DNA of 15,394 nt from JAUVZL01 sp965603515 (GTDB lineage Bacteria; Hydrothermota; Tepidihabitantia; SM23-42): assembly GCA_965603515.1 (NCBI GenBank), contig CBFDDH010000049.1, positions 1 through 15,394 of the forward strand, given 5' to 3'. Position numbers and translations under genes: made by a program. The notes below the pieces were generated by a model. That model worked only from the letters and a program-made list of their open reading frames with translations. It was not told where the DNA came from and made no database searches. Below are positions 1 through 7,717 of the stretch, piece by piece. The first letter of the stretch is position 1, and the number at the start of each line of letters is the position of its first letter.

Positions 1-1019
1 TGACCGCTGGATCTACAGGTCGCTGTATCGGTGGTATTCGGCAACAGTTTTCCACTAAACTCAGTATCAGAGTGGCGATGGAATCGATGAAGAAATTTGA
101 GTCCATGGCCGAGGTATTAGATCTGGATGTTGAATTCCATCGAGGTGGCTATCTATTCTTGGCCCATAGTGAAGCCAAGAAAACAACCTATCTAGAATTG
201 ATCAAGTTGCAGCAAAGTATGGGGCTCGATGTCGACTATATCAGTCGCGAGGACATCGAAAAAATCGTACCAGGTATAAGCACGGATGATTTATTAGGTG
301 GTGCATACTGTCCAAGTGATGCTCAAGCAAACCCATTCTTATGTGTTGATGGCTATGCGAAACACATAAGAAAAAACGGCGCGGTCATCCCCCATAAAGA
401 AGTCACCAGCATAAATACCAGAGCTGGCAAAGTGAGATCAATAACGACCAATGATAATGAAACATATTACGCACCAATAATCGTCAATACTGCAGGTCCG
501 TTCGTAAAAAATGTTGCACAACTCGTCCATATTGATGTACCTATTGAAGTCGAACGCCATGAAGCTTTGATAACTGAACCCATGGAAAGATTCTTTGATA
601 TGATGATCGTTGATTACCGCGATGATGGATGCTACTTTAACCAGAAGTGGGGTAAAGGGAGTGTTATTGGTTGCTACACACCCAAACCAAATGTCCCTGG
701 TTGCAGCTTAGGTACTTCATTTGAATTTGTCAAGGAAATGGGACGCCGAACTGGTCGCTTAATCCCCGGGTTGACAAACATAAAGATTATTCGTCAATGG
801 TCAGGAAGTTACGAAATGACCCCAGATGGTAATCCAATCCTTGACAAAACCGATATCCATGGGTTTTATATTGTCGGCGGCATGTGCGGCCATGGGTTTA
901 TGTTAGGACCAGAGATCGGCTCGCTCGCTGCTGATTTCATCGCCGAAGGGAAAACTTCTTATGACATTAGTACCTTTGCCCTGAAACGAGATTACGCCAA
1001 CAAAGAAGTGATGAAATGA
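1..1019 (+). CDS. FAD-dependent oxidoreductase, DAO / sarcosine oxidase beta-like family (5' truncated)
   Basis: The reading frame is open from base 3, so the gene starts before the window; the GTG/ATG codons near 72-78 are internal. About 338 residues are present against a usual 380-390, so the missing part is the N-terminal Rossmann GxGxxG strand. The first visible residues (GSTGRCIGGIRQQF) match the conserved segment just after the FAD-binding motif in DAO-family flavoenzymes such as sarcosine oxidase beta, glycine oxidase and the beta subunit of dye-linked proline dehydrogenase. The NTAGPF segment and the C-terminal MTPDGNPILD...GFYIVGGMCGHGFMLGPEIG block, which closes the FAD site, are also present. 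By family, such enzymes oxidise secondary or N-methyl amino acids; the substrate cannot be read here. The stop overlaps the tgt start by 4 bp (ATGA), suggesting translational coupling. The family call is firm, the exact enzyme is not. Confidence 0.85.
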   Translation, partial: TAGSTGRCIGGIRQQFSTKLSIRVAMESMKKFESMAEVLDLDVEFHRGGYLFLAHSEAKKTTYLELIKLQQSMGLDVDYISREDIEKIVPGISTDDLLGGAYCPSDAQANPFLCVDGYAKHIRKNGAVIPHKEVTSINTRAGKVRSITTNDNETYYAPIIVNTAGPFVKNVAQLVHIDVPIEVERHEALITEPMERFFDMMIVDYRDDGCYFNQKWGKGSVIGCYTPKPNVPGCSLGTSFEFVKEMGRRTGRLIPGLTNIKIIRQWSGSYEMTPDGNPILDKTDIHGFYIVGGMCGHGFMLGPEIGSLAADFIAEGKTSYDISTFALKRDYANKEVMK

Positions 1020-2124
1020 TTCGATTCAAGGTTCTTAACAGAGATCCTAATTCGCAAGCCCGGACCGGTATCTTGAAAACACCACACTATGAAGTTGCAA
1101 CCCCGAACTTTATGACCGTAGCCACTCAAGCATCAGTAAAAGCAACCTCGCCCGCTGAACTGAAAAGAATTGGAGTTCAGATAATAGTAGCTAATACGTA
1201 TCATCTGATGCTCCGACCCACATCAAAGCTCATTAGAAAACTTGGTGGTCTACATAAGTTCATGAATTGGGACCGAGCGATACTTACTGATTCAGGTGGA
1301 TTCCAGGCTTATTCTCTAAGCCAACTAATAAAGATCAGTGATGAAGGTATTAGATTTTCATCCCACCTTGATGGCTCCAAGCATTTCCTGAACCCCGAGC
1401 TCGCAGTTGAGATCCAGAATGAACTGGGTTCAGATATTGCTATGGTATTGGATTTCTTCACTGCTTATCCCGCACAATTCCTCGATGCTAGAATCGCAGT
1501 GGAACGCACTGTTAATTGGGCAAAACGGAGTCTCAACGTAAAAAAAAAGTCCCCTTATTCGGCATAATCCAAGGAGCTACGTACAAAGAACTGCGCCGCG
1601 AGTGCACACAACGTATCCTTAACCTTAAGTTTGCCGGTTATGGCCTCGGTGGACTCATGATCGGTGAACCTTCATTGCTAACCAATGAAATGGTGCAGAT
1701 TTGTGCTGGGCTGATCCCTAAGAATAAAATAAGGTACCTTATGGGTTGTGGCTATCCTGAGGATATCCTTGAATCAGTAGAACAAGGTATTGATCTGTTC
1801 GATTGTGTCCTGCCAACACGCAATGGTCGAACCGGGATGGCGTTCACTTCCCAGGGAAAGGTGGTTATCAAAGCTGGTAGATACGCTGAAGAAGATGCTC
1901 CTCTTGACAAAAACTGTCACTGTTACACCTGCCGAAATTTCTCCCGTGCTTATATAAGACATCTATTCAACACCGGTGAAATCCTCGCCGGTCGATTAGT
2001 CAGTTATCATAATATCCATTTTTATATGGAGTTGATGGCCGGCATCAGAAAAAGCATAGAGCGAGGGAATTTCCTGCAATTTAAGAAAAAAACAGGCAAG
2101 AATTTCGATTTTCGCGAAGGCTGA
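1016..2124 (+). CDS. tgt: Queuine/preQ1 tRNA-ribosyltransferase (Tgt), interrupted by a -1 shift at an A9 run
   Basis: Bacterial Tgt swaps guanine at position 34 of GUN-anticodon tRNAs for preQ1 in queuosine synthesis. The first frame (1016-1567) ends after 183 codons, but all homology continues in the -1 frame to 2124. Joining them at 1540-1549 gives 369 residues, the normal family length. Visible landmarks: TDSGGFQ (general acid/base Asp, about residue 92), RTVNWAKRS, GIIQGA (in the -1 frame), GIDLFDCVLPTRNGR (nucleophile Asp), and the zinc site CHCYTCRNFSRAYIRH with a later SYHN histidine. The usual preQ1-pocket FDEC is LDFF here, and GGLAVGEP is GGLMIGEP. The shift site reads A AAA AAG in the zero frame, a classic slippery heptamer, with GGAG 12 nt upstream. 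It could be programmed frameshifting, transcriptional slippage, a real mutation or a homopolymer sequencing error. The start overlaps the upstream stop. Confidence 0.88.
1540..1549 (+). other. A9 homopolymer with dnaX-like -1 slippery heptamer in tgt
   Basis: Nine A (1540-1548) are followed by G. In the zero frame of tgt the codons are GTA AAA AAA AAG, so 1543-1549 is exactly A AAA AAG. A one-base backward slip there continues with GTC at 1549 into the frame encoding the rest of Tgt. A Shine-Dalgarno-like GGAG lies at 1527-1530, 12 nt before the heptamer, near the distance of the dnaX stimulator. Downstream there is only a weak 4-bp hairpin (TTAT/ATAA). Without a slip, translation stops at 1565-1567. 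Confidence 0.6.
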
Positions 2125-2249
2125 TGAATATCACCTTAAATTACCTCCAATATTTTGCACCATAAATATCTCAGTTGGGAATTCTATCAAAGAAGCAATG
2201 TGCGAAACCTTATTTTTAAGCAATTTGCTCTTTGTTATTAAATTGCCTC

Positions 2250-2277
2250 TTGACATATAAATAATTATATATATAAT
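2250..2277 (+). promoter_or_regulatory. Consensus sigma70-type promoter for the pilMNOPQ operon
   Basis: A perfect TTGACA (2250-2255) and perfect TATAAT (2272-2277) are separated by 16 nt in a very AT-rich stretch. The predicted transcription start near 2284 gives a leader of about 26 nt that contains the AAGGAG of pilM. The rest of the 185-bp gap after tgt (2125-2249) shows no gene and no convincing terminator. Confidence 0.75.
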
Positions 2278-2309
2278 AATGCAAAATATGAAAATAAAAA
2301 GGAGTAGCC

Positions 2310-3350
2310 ATGTTCGGAAAGAAGAAAAAGGTTATTGGTCTTGACATAGGTTCAAGCCAAACCAAAATGGTGGAATTGAGCACTGGTAAGAATAGAAAAC
2401 TACTTAATTACGGGCTTTCAAAAGTCTTACCTGATGCTATAGTCGAGGGAGAGATTATTGATAGGGAAGCTGTATTAGATTCAATTAGAAGTTTAATTGA
2501 AAATAAAGGATTCACTACTAAAGATGTAGTGATTGGTCTAGCAGGACGTGATGTCATCATCAAACGGATAACAATGGATCGTATGAGTGAAGCTGATACA
2601 AGAGAGCAAATCAAATGGGAGGCTGAACAGTATGTTCCCTTTGATATCAATGAAGTTTCACTCGATTTTGACATTGTAAACCCGAATTTTGGTGAAAATC
2701 AGCAAGAAGTAATATTAGTTGCAGCCAAGAATGAATTAATTAGTAATCTCTCTGCCTTATTAAAGGAGCTTAATCTTAATCCAATAATTGTTGACACTAC
2801 CGCATTCGCGATACAAAATGTGTTCGAATATAACTACACACCCGCAGCTGACGAGATTATCTGTTTGATCCACATCGGTGCCGGAATGACAGTCATCAAC
2901 GTTATAAAAGGCGGCTCGTCTTTATCGGCGCGTGATGTATACTACGGGGTAAATGCCTTTATTAGCAAATTGCAGAAAGAAGTTGGATTTAACTACGAAG
3001 ATGCTACTAATGCTGTAAAGGGTACGATCCCTGTTGGCGCATCGCAAGATTCTGTACAGGGTGTATTCGAATCGTTTGTCAGCGATCTCGGAACCCAGAT
3101 AGAACGCAGCTTACAGTTTCTCTCCAGTGTGACTGGTGAAGAAAAAGTTAGTCGTATGTATCTTTCTGGTGGTGGTTCTCTAATCCCTAATCTCTTAGAA
3201 TATTTAAAAAGAAGACTTGGGATACCGATTGAGCTTATCAATCCGTTTAAAAACATTATTTATGACCCTACAATATTCGGGCCTGAAGGCGTCGACGTTA
3301 TAGGTCCAATATTGGCCCAAGTAACTGGTTTAGCATTAAGGGGGGAGTAA
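2310..3350 (+). CDS. pilM: Type IV pilus assembly protein PilM
   Basis: PilM is a cytoplasmic actin-like ATPase that binds the N-terminal tail of PilN and links the pilus motor to the inner-membrane PilN/PilO ring. The 346 residues are close to the family length of about 350. The actin-like fold is visible as phosphate-1 GLDIGSSQTK (about 10-19), the EAEQYVPFDINEVSLDF stretch typical of PilM (104-120), phosphate-2 IHIGAGMT (187-194), SARDVYYGVN (206-215) and the adenosine-site LSGGGSLIPNL (285-295). The ATG has AAGGAG 5 nt upstream. It is the first gene of a five-gene operon with a consensus promoter; pilN begins 1 nt after its stop. Confidence 0.95.
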   Translation: MFGKKKKVIGLDIGSSQTKMVELSTGKNRKLLNYGLSKVLPDAIVEGEIIDREAVLDSIRSLIENKGFTTKDVVIGLAGRDVIIKRITMDRMSEADTREQIKWEAEQYVPFDINEVSLDFDIVNPNFGENQQEVILVAAKNELISNLSALLKELNLNPIIVDTTAFAIQNVFEYNYTPAADEIICLIHIGAGMTVINVIKGGSSLSARDVYYGVNAFISKLQKEVGFNYEDATNAVKGTIPVGASQDSVQGVFESFVSDLGTQIERSLQFLSSVTGEEKVSRMYLSGGGSLIPNLLEYLKRRLGIPIELINPFKNIIYDPTIFGPEGVDVIGPILAQVTGLALRGE

Positions 3351-3351
3351 A

Positions 3352-3957
3352 ATGATTAAGATAAACTTAGCGCAGACTGCCAAGAAAAAACGAGCACCAA
3401 AGCGCAAGGCAGCAAAAGCAGCGCGCCCCGGCATTAAACTACCCTCTATACAAAGTACTGTTCTCTACATAATCGGCGTCGTTATTGTTGTCATAATCAT
3501 TGGTGTTACTCTACTTCTACAACTCAATCAAAAAAGTGGCTTAAATAAAGATATCACGCATCTCAATGGTAGACTTGAGGAGCTGAAAGTCTACAAGGCA
3601 ACCGTTGATAGTCTAGAAAAAAGAGAACGTGAATTAGATGCTCTGATCAAACCCATAAAGGAGCTGAATAGAAACCGATTCTTCATCGCTCACGTTCTCG
3701 ATGAAGTAGCAGCGCGTATTCCTGAGTTCACTTGGCTAAAATCTCTAGATATCACCAGTAGTACTATGCAGGTGAAAGGTGTCACTGCCTCTAACTTGCT
3801 GGTTGCCGATTTCATGAACCGTCTCGAAGAATCTGATTATGTACACAATGTCGATTTGACCGTACTTGAGAAAAAAGCCGTGAAAAACCAAGAGATGATG
3901 GAATTCACCTTGACCGCTAGTGTTGGGTATCAGGAATCGATTGCGAGGCAAAAATGA
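3352..3957 (+). CDS. pilN: Type IV pilus inner-membrane protein PilN
   Basis: PilN is a bitopic inner-membrane protein that pairs with PilO; its cytoplasmic tail docks into PilM. The 201 residues begin with MIKINLAQ, a variant of the PilM-binding INLLP motif. A basic stretch (KKKRAPKRKAAKAAR) follows, then one strongly hydrophobic membrane helix (about 37-57), a helical linker likely to be coiled coil (about 60-95) and a periplasmic ferredoxin-like domain. The very basic linker between the PilM-binding motif and the membrane is longer than in Pseudomonas or Thermus PilN, as far as can be recalled. The start follows a GGGGGGAG ribosome-binding stretch that overlaps the pilM stop, and the stop overlaps the pilO start (ATGA). 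Confidence 0.92.
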   Translation: MIKINLAQTAKKKRAPKRKAAKAARPGIKLPSIQSTVLYIIGVVIVVIIIGVTLLLQLNQKSGLNKDITHLNGRLEELKVYKATVDSLEKRERELDALIKPIKELNRNRFFIAHVLDEVAARIPEFTWLKSLDITSSTMQVKGVTASNLLVADFMNRLEESDYVHNVDLTVLEKKAVKNQEMMEFTLTASVGYQESIARQK

Positions 3958-4526
3958 ATCTTAAAGAACAAAAAAATCAAAAATTACTTATGTTCTTCGT
4001 CATCTTAATTATTGTTCTAATTGTTTTCTTCTTTGTTTGGCCCTACAAAGCCAATAAAAAGGAAATAGAACAAATAACTGTTCATCGGGATTCTCTGCAA
4101 ACCGAGGTCCAAAAGGCTGAAGCAGCACGAGCAAGGCTGCCTGAGCTTCAAGCAAAGATCGCACGGCTCGAGATCGAATGGGAGAAAGCTAAAGAAATGC
4201 TACCTAAAGCGAAAGAAATACCTTCGCTCATTCAACAAATCTCAAATTCCGGTACTAAAGCAGGTGTGAGTTTCCTGTTGTTTAAACCAAGTGGCATCAT
4301 TGCCCAGCCAAATTACTCTGAGATCCCGGTTCAGATTAAAGTATCATGTGGTTATCATCAGCTTGGTAAATTCCTATCCAATGTCGGCAATCTTGCACGA
4401 ATTGTCAATGTACCAAGTATCAAGATCAAAACTGGTAAAGAACGCAGTATTCAAGCAGATTTGAGCACCATTACCTATACAGTTGCCAAACAAAAGGAGG
4501 TAAAAAATGTTCCACCTCGTAATTAG
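3954..4526 (+). CDS. pilO: Type IV pilus inner-membrane protein PilO
   Basis: PilO is the partner of PilN in the alignment subcomplex: one membrane helix, a periplasmic coiled coil and a ferredoxin-like domain that recruits PilP. In these 190 residues the membrane helix is about 10-30 (LLMFFVILIIVLIVFFFVWP), a charged heptad-rich helix runs from about 33 to 95, and the C-terminal domain contains IPVQIKVSCGYHQLGKFLSNVGNLARIVNV, which is typical of the PilO fold. It starts inside the pilN stop (4-bp overlap). Its last 20 nt overlap pilP and carry the pilP ribosome-binding site. Confidence 0.92.
   Translation: MNLKEQKNQKLLMFFVILIIVLIVFFFVWPYKANKKEIEQITVHRDSLQTEVQKAEAARARLPELQAKIARLEIEWEKAKEMLPKAKEIPSLIQQISNSGTKAGVSFLLFKPSGIIAQPNYSEIPVQIKVSCGYHQLGKFLSNVGNLARIVNVPSIKIKTGKERSIQADLSTITYTVAKQKEVKNVPPRN
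4492..4505 (+). promoter_or_regulatory. Strong ribosome-binding site of pilP, identical to that of pilQ
   Basis: AAAAGGAGGTAAAA sits 1 nt before the pilP start codon, within the 3' end of pilO. The same 14 bases recur at 4903-4916 upstream of pilQ with the same 6-nt spacing from AGGAGG to ATG. It fixes the pilP start despite the overlap with pilO. Confidence 0.75.
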
Positions 4527-4914
4527 CATAGTGGGCGCAGTAATGATATTCAACCAAGCACCAACAACTCCTGCTGTAGCGGACACGCTCTTCCCTGTGG
4601 AAGAATGGACATATAAACAAGGCGGTAGAAGAGATCCCTTTGTGCCATTAGTAGGTTTGGAATTAGGGAAAGGTGGCAAAGCAAGTCATCTCAGTGTTGA
4701 GAATTTATCCTTAATTGGTGTTCTATGGGGTGATAAAGGATACTATGGTTTGGTAAAAGATGGATTAAACAATGGTTACATTCTCAAAAGAGGAGACCGG
4801 GTTGCAGGTGGCAGAGTTGCTGAAATAAATCGTCAAGGGATAATTTTCGAGATAACACACGCAGGCGTGAAAACAAAATTTGAACTAAGGCTTCAGCAAG
4901 AGAAAAGGAGGTAA
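4507..4914 (+). CDS. pilP: Type IV pilus protein PilP (no lipobox)
   Basis: PilP connects the PilN/PilO complex to the periplasmic N0 domain of the PilQ secretin. The 135-residue product has the hallmark GRRDPFVPL near residues 38-46 and a compact beta domain (LSLIGVLWGDKGYYGLVKD, then GYILKRGDRVAGGRVAEI). A hydrophobic N-terminus (MFHLVISIVGAVMIF) resembles a signal peptide or anchor. No cysteine follows it, whereas PilP of proteobacteria is usually a lipoprotein, so this one is either cleaved or membrane-anchored. AGGAGG lies 6 nt before the ATG within the 3' end of pilO, and pilQ follows after 3 nt. Its position between pilO and pilQ supports the call. Confidence 0.88.
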   Translation: MFHLVISIVGAVMIFNQAPTTPAVADTLFPVEEWTYKQGGRRDPFVPLVGLELGKGGKASHLSVENLSLIGVLWGDKGYYGLVKDGLNNGYILKRGDRVAGGRVAEINRQGIIFEITHAGVKTKFELRLQQEKRR

Positions 4915-4916
4915 AA
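4903..4916 (+). promoter_or_regulatory. Strong ribosome-binding site of pilQ
   Basis: This is an exact copy of the 14-nt AAAAGGAGGTAAAA module used by pilP. It overlaps the last codons and stop of pilP and lies 6 nt (AGGAGG to ATG) from the pilQ start. Confidence 0.75.
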
Positions 4917-4917
4917 C

Positions 4918-6522
4918 ATGAGGAATATTTTAATCCTCACATTATTGATTTCTTTGGCAAGTGGTGCTGTCATCAGTAATCTGCACGTAGTTTCTGAGGG
5001 AGTAAATACAAAACTTCTTATAAAGGCAGACGCGCCATTTGTTGCAAATTCATTCACTTTGAAAAATCCACCAAGAATCGTCGTTGACTGTTCAGGCGTC
5101 ACGAGTGCACTCATTGGTAAAAAGTTTTCCGTCAACCGAGGTGGTTTAAAAGAATTGTCAGTAACTGGGTTCAATGAACAACCCGATCTGATCAGAATTG
5201 TCGGCACCATGGATAACGACTACTCTTATCTCACGTTAACTGAAGGGAATGATTTCGCAGTAACGATCCTTACCGGTCTAGTCTCTACTTTCCCATACTG
5301 GCAGACATCCGGTGCTGATATCTTAGCTATTCCTCCGACAACAACATCCGAGGTTGTGCCACCGGTCGCCAAGACAAAACCAGCGGGGACAGTTACTGGC
5401 CGACCAATCTCTATTGACCTTGAGAATGCTGACATTTTAACCGTACTGAGAGCCTTATCTGAATATGCCGGCATCAATATTGTTGCGGGCAAGGATGTCA
5501 AAGGAACAGTTACGGTCAGACTGCATAATGTTCCCTGGCGTCAAGCACTGGATATTATTCTCAAAGCTTCTGGCTTTGCATATCGGGAAGACCCTGGCGT
5601 TATTAGAGTTGATACGGCTGATAACCTCAACAAACAAGATTATGACTTACCATTGAGTTCAAAGATATACAAACTAGAATTCGCCACACCTACGAGGATG
5701 CTTGATAAAATAGAAGCTATGCTTTCTCCAAAAGGTAAAGCAAACATTGATAAACGGACAAATTCTCTCGTCGTTACCGAGGTTGACCCCATTCATCAGA
5801 GAATCCAACAACTCGTAAAACTACTCGATACACCAACCCCCCAAGTTGAAATTCAATGTAAGGTTATTGATATAGACGCCTCTAATTCAAGGGGTTTAGG
5901 CATCAGCTGGACACTCAAAGGATTAGAGAGTCGGATACTAAGAGCCGATGTTACCAGTGGCCCTGAAGAATCTTCAATTGTCGGTTACGGAGTATTCAAT
6001 ATCGGAAGTATACCGTCACTAGCCCAGCTCAATGCGATCGTTAGCATGCTTGAAGAGAGTGGTAAAGCTCAGACTATTTCTACACCCAGAATATCAGCGG
6101 TTGACAATGAACAAGCCAGTATTCTAGGAGGTCAAAGATTCGGTATTCCCACCAGAGACATGTCGGGTAATACGGTCATACAATTCTACACGGTTGGCAC
6201 GAAACTAGAAGTTACACCACACATAAATTCTTTAGAAGAGATTACAATGGATATCCACGCTGAGGTTAGTGAACTCGATCGTGCTTCAGCTCTTGCTGGC
6301 AGACCAATTATCACAACATCAGAAGCGGACACGAAAGTTCTCGTTAAAGACGGCCACACCGTGGTAATCGGTGGTTTTATCAGGCGTAAAGAGACTAAAT
6401 CAGTAAAGGGTATCCCGATTCTCAAAAGCATTCCGATACTCGGTGCATTATTCCGAGAAACAACGACAAGTGTTGAGGATCGTGAACTTCTGATTTTCAT
6501 AACGCCGACAATAATAAAATAG
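4918..6522 (+). CDS. pilQ: Type IV pilus outer-membrane secretin PilQ
   Basis: PilQ forms the gated outer-membrane ring through which the pilus passes. The 534-residue product has a Sec signal peptide (about 1-17, MRNILILTLLISLASGA), one AMIN-type domain (about 20-118), an N0/STN domain (about 162-232, with GRPISIDLENADILTVLRAL), one N1 domain (about 248-305) and the secretin barrel domain (about 310-534). The barrel shows TISTPRISAVDNEQASILGG and the closing signature VVIGGFIRR...GIPILKSIPILGALFR...ELLIFITPTII. It is shorter than proteobacterial PilQ (roughly 700), in keeping with a single AMIN domain. It is the last gene of the pil operon; 88 nt separate it from rsmD. Confidence 0.96.
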   Translation: MRNILILTLLISLASGAVISNLHVVSEGVNTKLLIKADAPFVANSFTLKNPPRIVVDCSGVTSALIGKKFSVNRGGLKELSVTGFNEQPDLIRIVGTMDNDYSYLTLTEGNDFAVTILTGLVSTFPYWQTSGADILAIPPTTTSEVVPPVAKTKPAGTVTGRPISIDLENADILTVLRALSEYAGINIVAGKDVKGTVTVRLHNVPWRQALDIILKASGFAYREDPGVIRVDTADNLNKQDYDLPLSSKIYKLEFATPTRMLDKIEAMLSPKGKANIDKRTNSLVVTEVDPIHQRIQQLVKLLDTPTPQVEIQCKVIDIDASNSRGLGISWTLKGLESRILRADVTSGPEESSIVGYGVFNIGSIPSLAQLNAIVSMLEESGKAQTISTPRISAVDNEQASILGGQRFGIPTRDMSGNTVIQFYTVGTKLEVTPHINSLEEITMDIHAEVSELDRASALAGRPIITTSEADTKVLVKDGHTVVIGGFIRRKETKSVKGIPILKSIPILGALFRETTTSVEDRELLIFITPTIIK

Positions 6523-6610
6523 GAAGTTTGCTTCCGTATAGAAAGTAGTGTAGATCAGTCTATTCTCGGCTACTAAGAAAGTACAGATTACGATATCTTT
6601 AGATAAGAAT

Positions 6611-7162
6611 ATGAGAATAGTTGGCGGTGATAGTAAAGGACGGCGACTTAAGGTTTCCAAAACGGGGACCAGACCAACAAGAAGTATCGTCAGAGAAACA
6701 ATCTTCAACATTATTGAACCCCGCGTAAACGCGGCCAGGATCCTAGATGTCTTTGCCGGTAGTGGAGCTTTGGGTATCGAAGCAATTTCACGCGGCGCAA
6801 GGGATTGTATTTTTGTCGAGAAAAGAACAAAGATACTTGCCGAGAACATAGTCAAACTGTCACTCTCTGATCAAACAGAGATCATAAGAGGTGACTTTAG
6901 AGCAGGTCTGAGAAAACTCAAAGGACAATCTTTTAACCTCATTTTTCTTGACCCGCCCTATAATAGGAATTATCTTGAGAAAACTCTAAGACTCATTGTA
7001 TCCCATGACCTATTACATGAAGGTGGAGTCATAATTGCCGAGCACAGCCCGGAAGATACATTTGTTCTACCTGATTATTTTTCAGTTTTTAAGAAAAAAC
7101 AGTATGGAAATACCATCGTGACATTTATTGTTCAAAGTGATAAAAATAAAAGACGAGAATAA
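6611..7162 (+). CDS. rsmD: 16S rRNA (guanine(966)-N2)-methyltransferase RsmD
   Basis: RsmD uses S-adenosylmethionine to methylate G966 of 16S rRNA during small-subunit maturation. The 183 residues match the family length. The family start MRIVGGDSKGRRL is present, followed by RPTRSIVRETIFNII (21-35), motif I DVFAGSGALGIEA (46-58) for cofactor binding, an acidic VEKR after beta-2, and the catalytic DPPY (114-117) of N6/N2 amino-methyltransferases. No clear Shine-Dalgarno precedes the ATG, and the 88-nt gap after pilQ has no promoter matching the others in this window, so it may depend on read-through. The coaD start follows the stop after 1 nt. The rsmD-coaD pair is a common bacterial arrangement. 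Confidence 0.95.
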   Translation: MRIVGGDSKGRRLKVSKTGTRPTRSIVRETIFNIIEPRVNAARILDVFAGSGALGIEAISRGARDCIFVEKRTKILAENIVKLSLSDQTEIIRGDFRAGLRKLKGQSFNLIFLDPPYNRNYLEKTLRLIVSHDLLHEGGVIIAEHSPEDTFVLPDYFSVFKKKQYGNTIVTFIVQSDKNKRRE

Positions 7163-7163
7163 A

Positions 7164-7643
7164 ATGAAGAAAGCAATATATGTGGGCACTTTTGATCCCA
7201 TAACCCACGGCCATATCGATGTTATCTGTCGAGCGATCAAAATATTCGATAAGATAATCATCGGGGTAAGTGGCCGCCCGAAAAGCACTCTTTTCACCCA
7301 GCAAGAAAGAGTGGATCTTGTTAAAACGATTTTCCGCAAAGAGAAGAAAATAACAGTCATGGGATTCTCAACCCTTTTGGTGGATTTTGCGCAAAAGTTA
7401 GGGGCTACGACAATAATCAGAGGGATGAGAGCGGTTTCTGATTTCGACTACGAACTTCAATTAACCCTTATGAACCGAAAACTGGCACCAAAGATAGAAA
7501 CGATATTCTTAATGCCTTCAGAAAAGTACATCTTCATTAGTTCGAGTTTAGCCAAAGAAATCGCGTCACTAAATGGCGACATTTCACATCTCGTTCCTCT
7601 AATAGTGATCAAAGCCTTGAGGAAAAAACTCAAAAAGAAATAA
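7164..7643 (+). CDS. coaD: Phosphopantetheine adenylyltransferase CoaD
   Basis: CoaD transfers AMP from ATP to 4'-phosphopantetheine, the penultimate step of coenzyme A synthesis. With the ATG at 7164 the protein is 159 residues, the usual length, and begins MKKAIYVGTFDPITHGH, containing the nucleotidyltransferase T/HxGH motif (14-17). IIRGMRAVSDFDYE (84-97), which binds phosphopantetheine, and the ISSS...KEIA segment (125-133) that binds ATP are present. The frame is open 36 nt upstream to an ATG at 7128, inside rsmD, but that would add 12 residues not found in the family. The ribosome-binding site is weak, so coupling to rsmD termination one base upstream is likely. Confidence 0.96.
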   Translation: MKKAIYVGTFDPITHGHIDVICRAIKIFDKIIIGVSGRPKSTLFTQQERVDLVKTIFRKEKKITVMGFSTLLVDFAQKLGATTIIRGMRAVSDFDYELQLTLMNRKLAPKIETIFLMPSEKYIFISSSLAKEIASLNGDISHLVPLIVIKALRKKLKKK

Positions 7644-7671
7644 CAAAGAAAAAAATCAGTAAGCTACCCCC

Positions 7672-7699
7672 TTGATTTTCCTGGTATTTTGGATATGAT
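7672..7699 (+). promoter_or_regulatory. Probable promoter of the lipoprotein gene
   Basis: TTGATT (7672-7677) and TATGAT (7694-7699) are separated by 16 nt. The predicted start near 7706 would leave only about 12 nt of leader, beginning at the AAAGGAG of the lipoprotein gene. Confidence 0.5.
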
Positions 7700-7717
7700 T
7701 TCCATAAAGGAGTGCAT

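Noticed and set aside
2125..2249. Gap after tgt examined for an RNA gene or small protein
   Set aside because: No cloverleaf, no start codon with a ribosome-binding site, and no clear terminator hairpin; only AT-rich sequence leading to the pilM promoter.
6522..6535. GGAAG-TTTG-CTTCC hairpin right after the pilQ stop, considered as a terminator
   Set aside because: The stem is only 5 bp and no T tract follows; too weak to call.
6448..6855. 135-codon open frame on the minus strand across the pilQ/rsmD junction
   Set aside because: Antisense to two well-supported genes, with no recognisable protein features; a shadow frame.
7128..7163. Earlier in-frame ATG for coaD
   Set aside because: It adds 12 residues inside rsmD that no CoaD has; the ATG at 7164 gives the standard 159-residue protein starting just before the conserved YVGTFDP.
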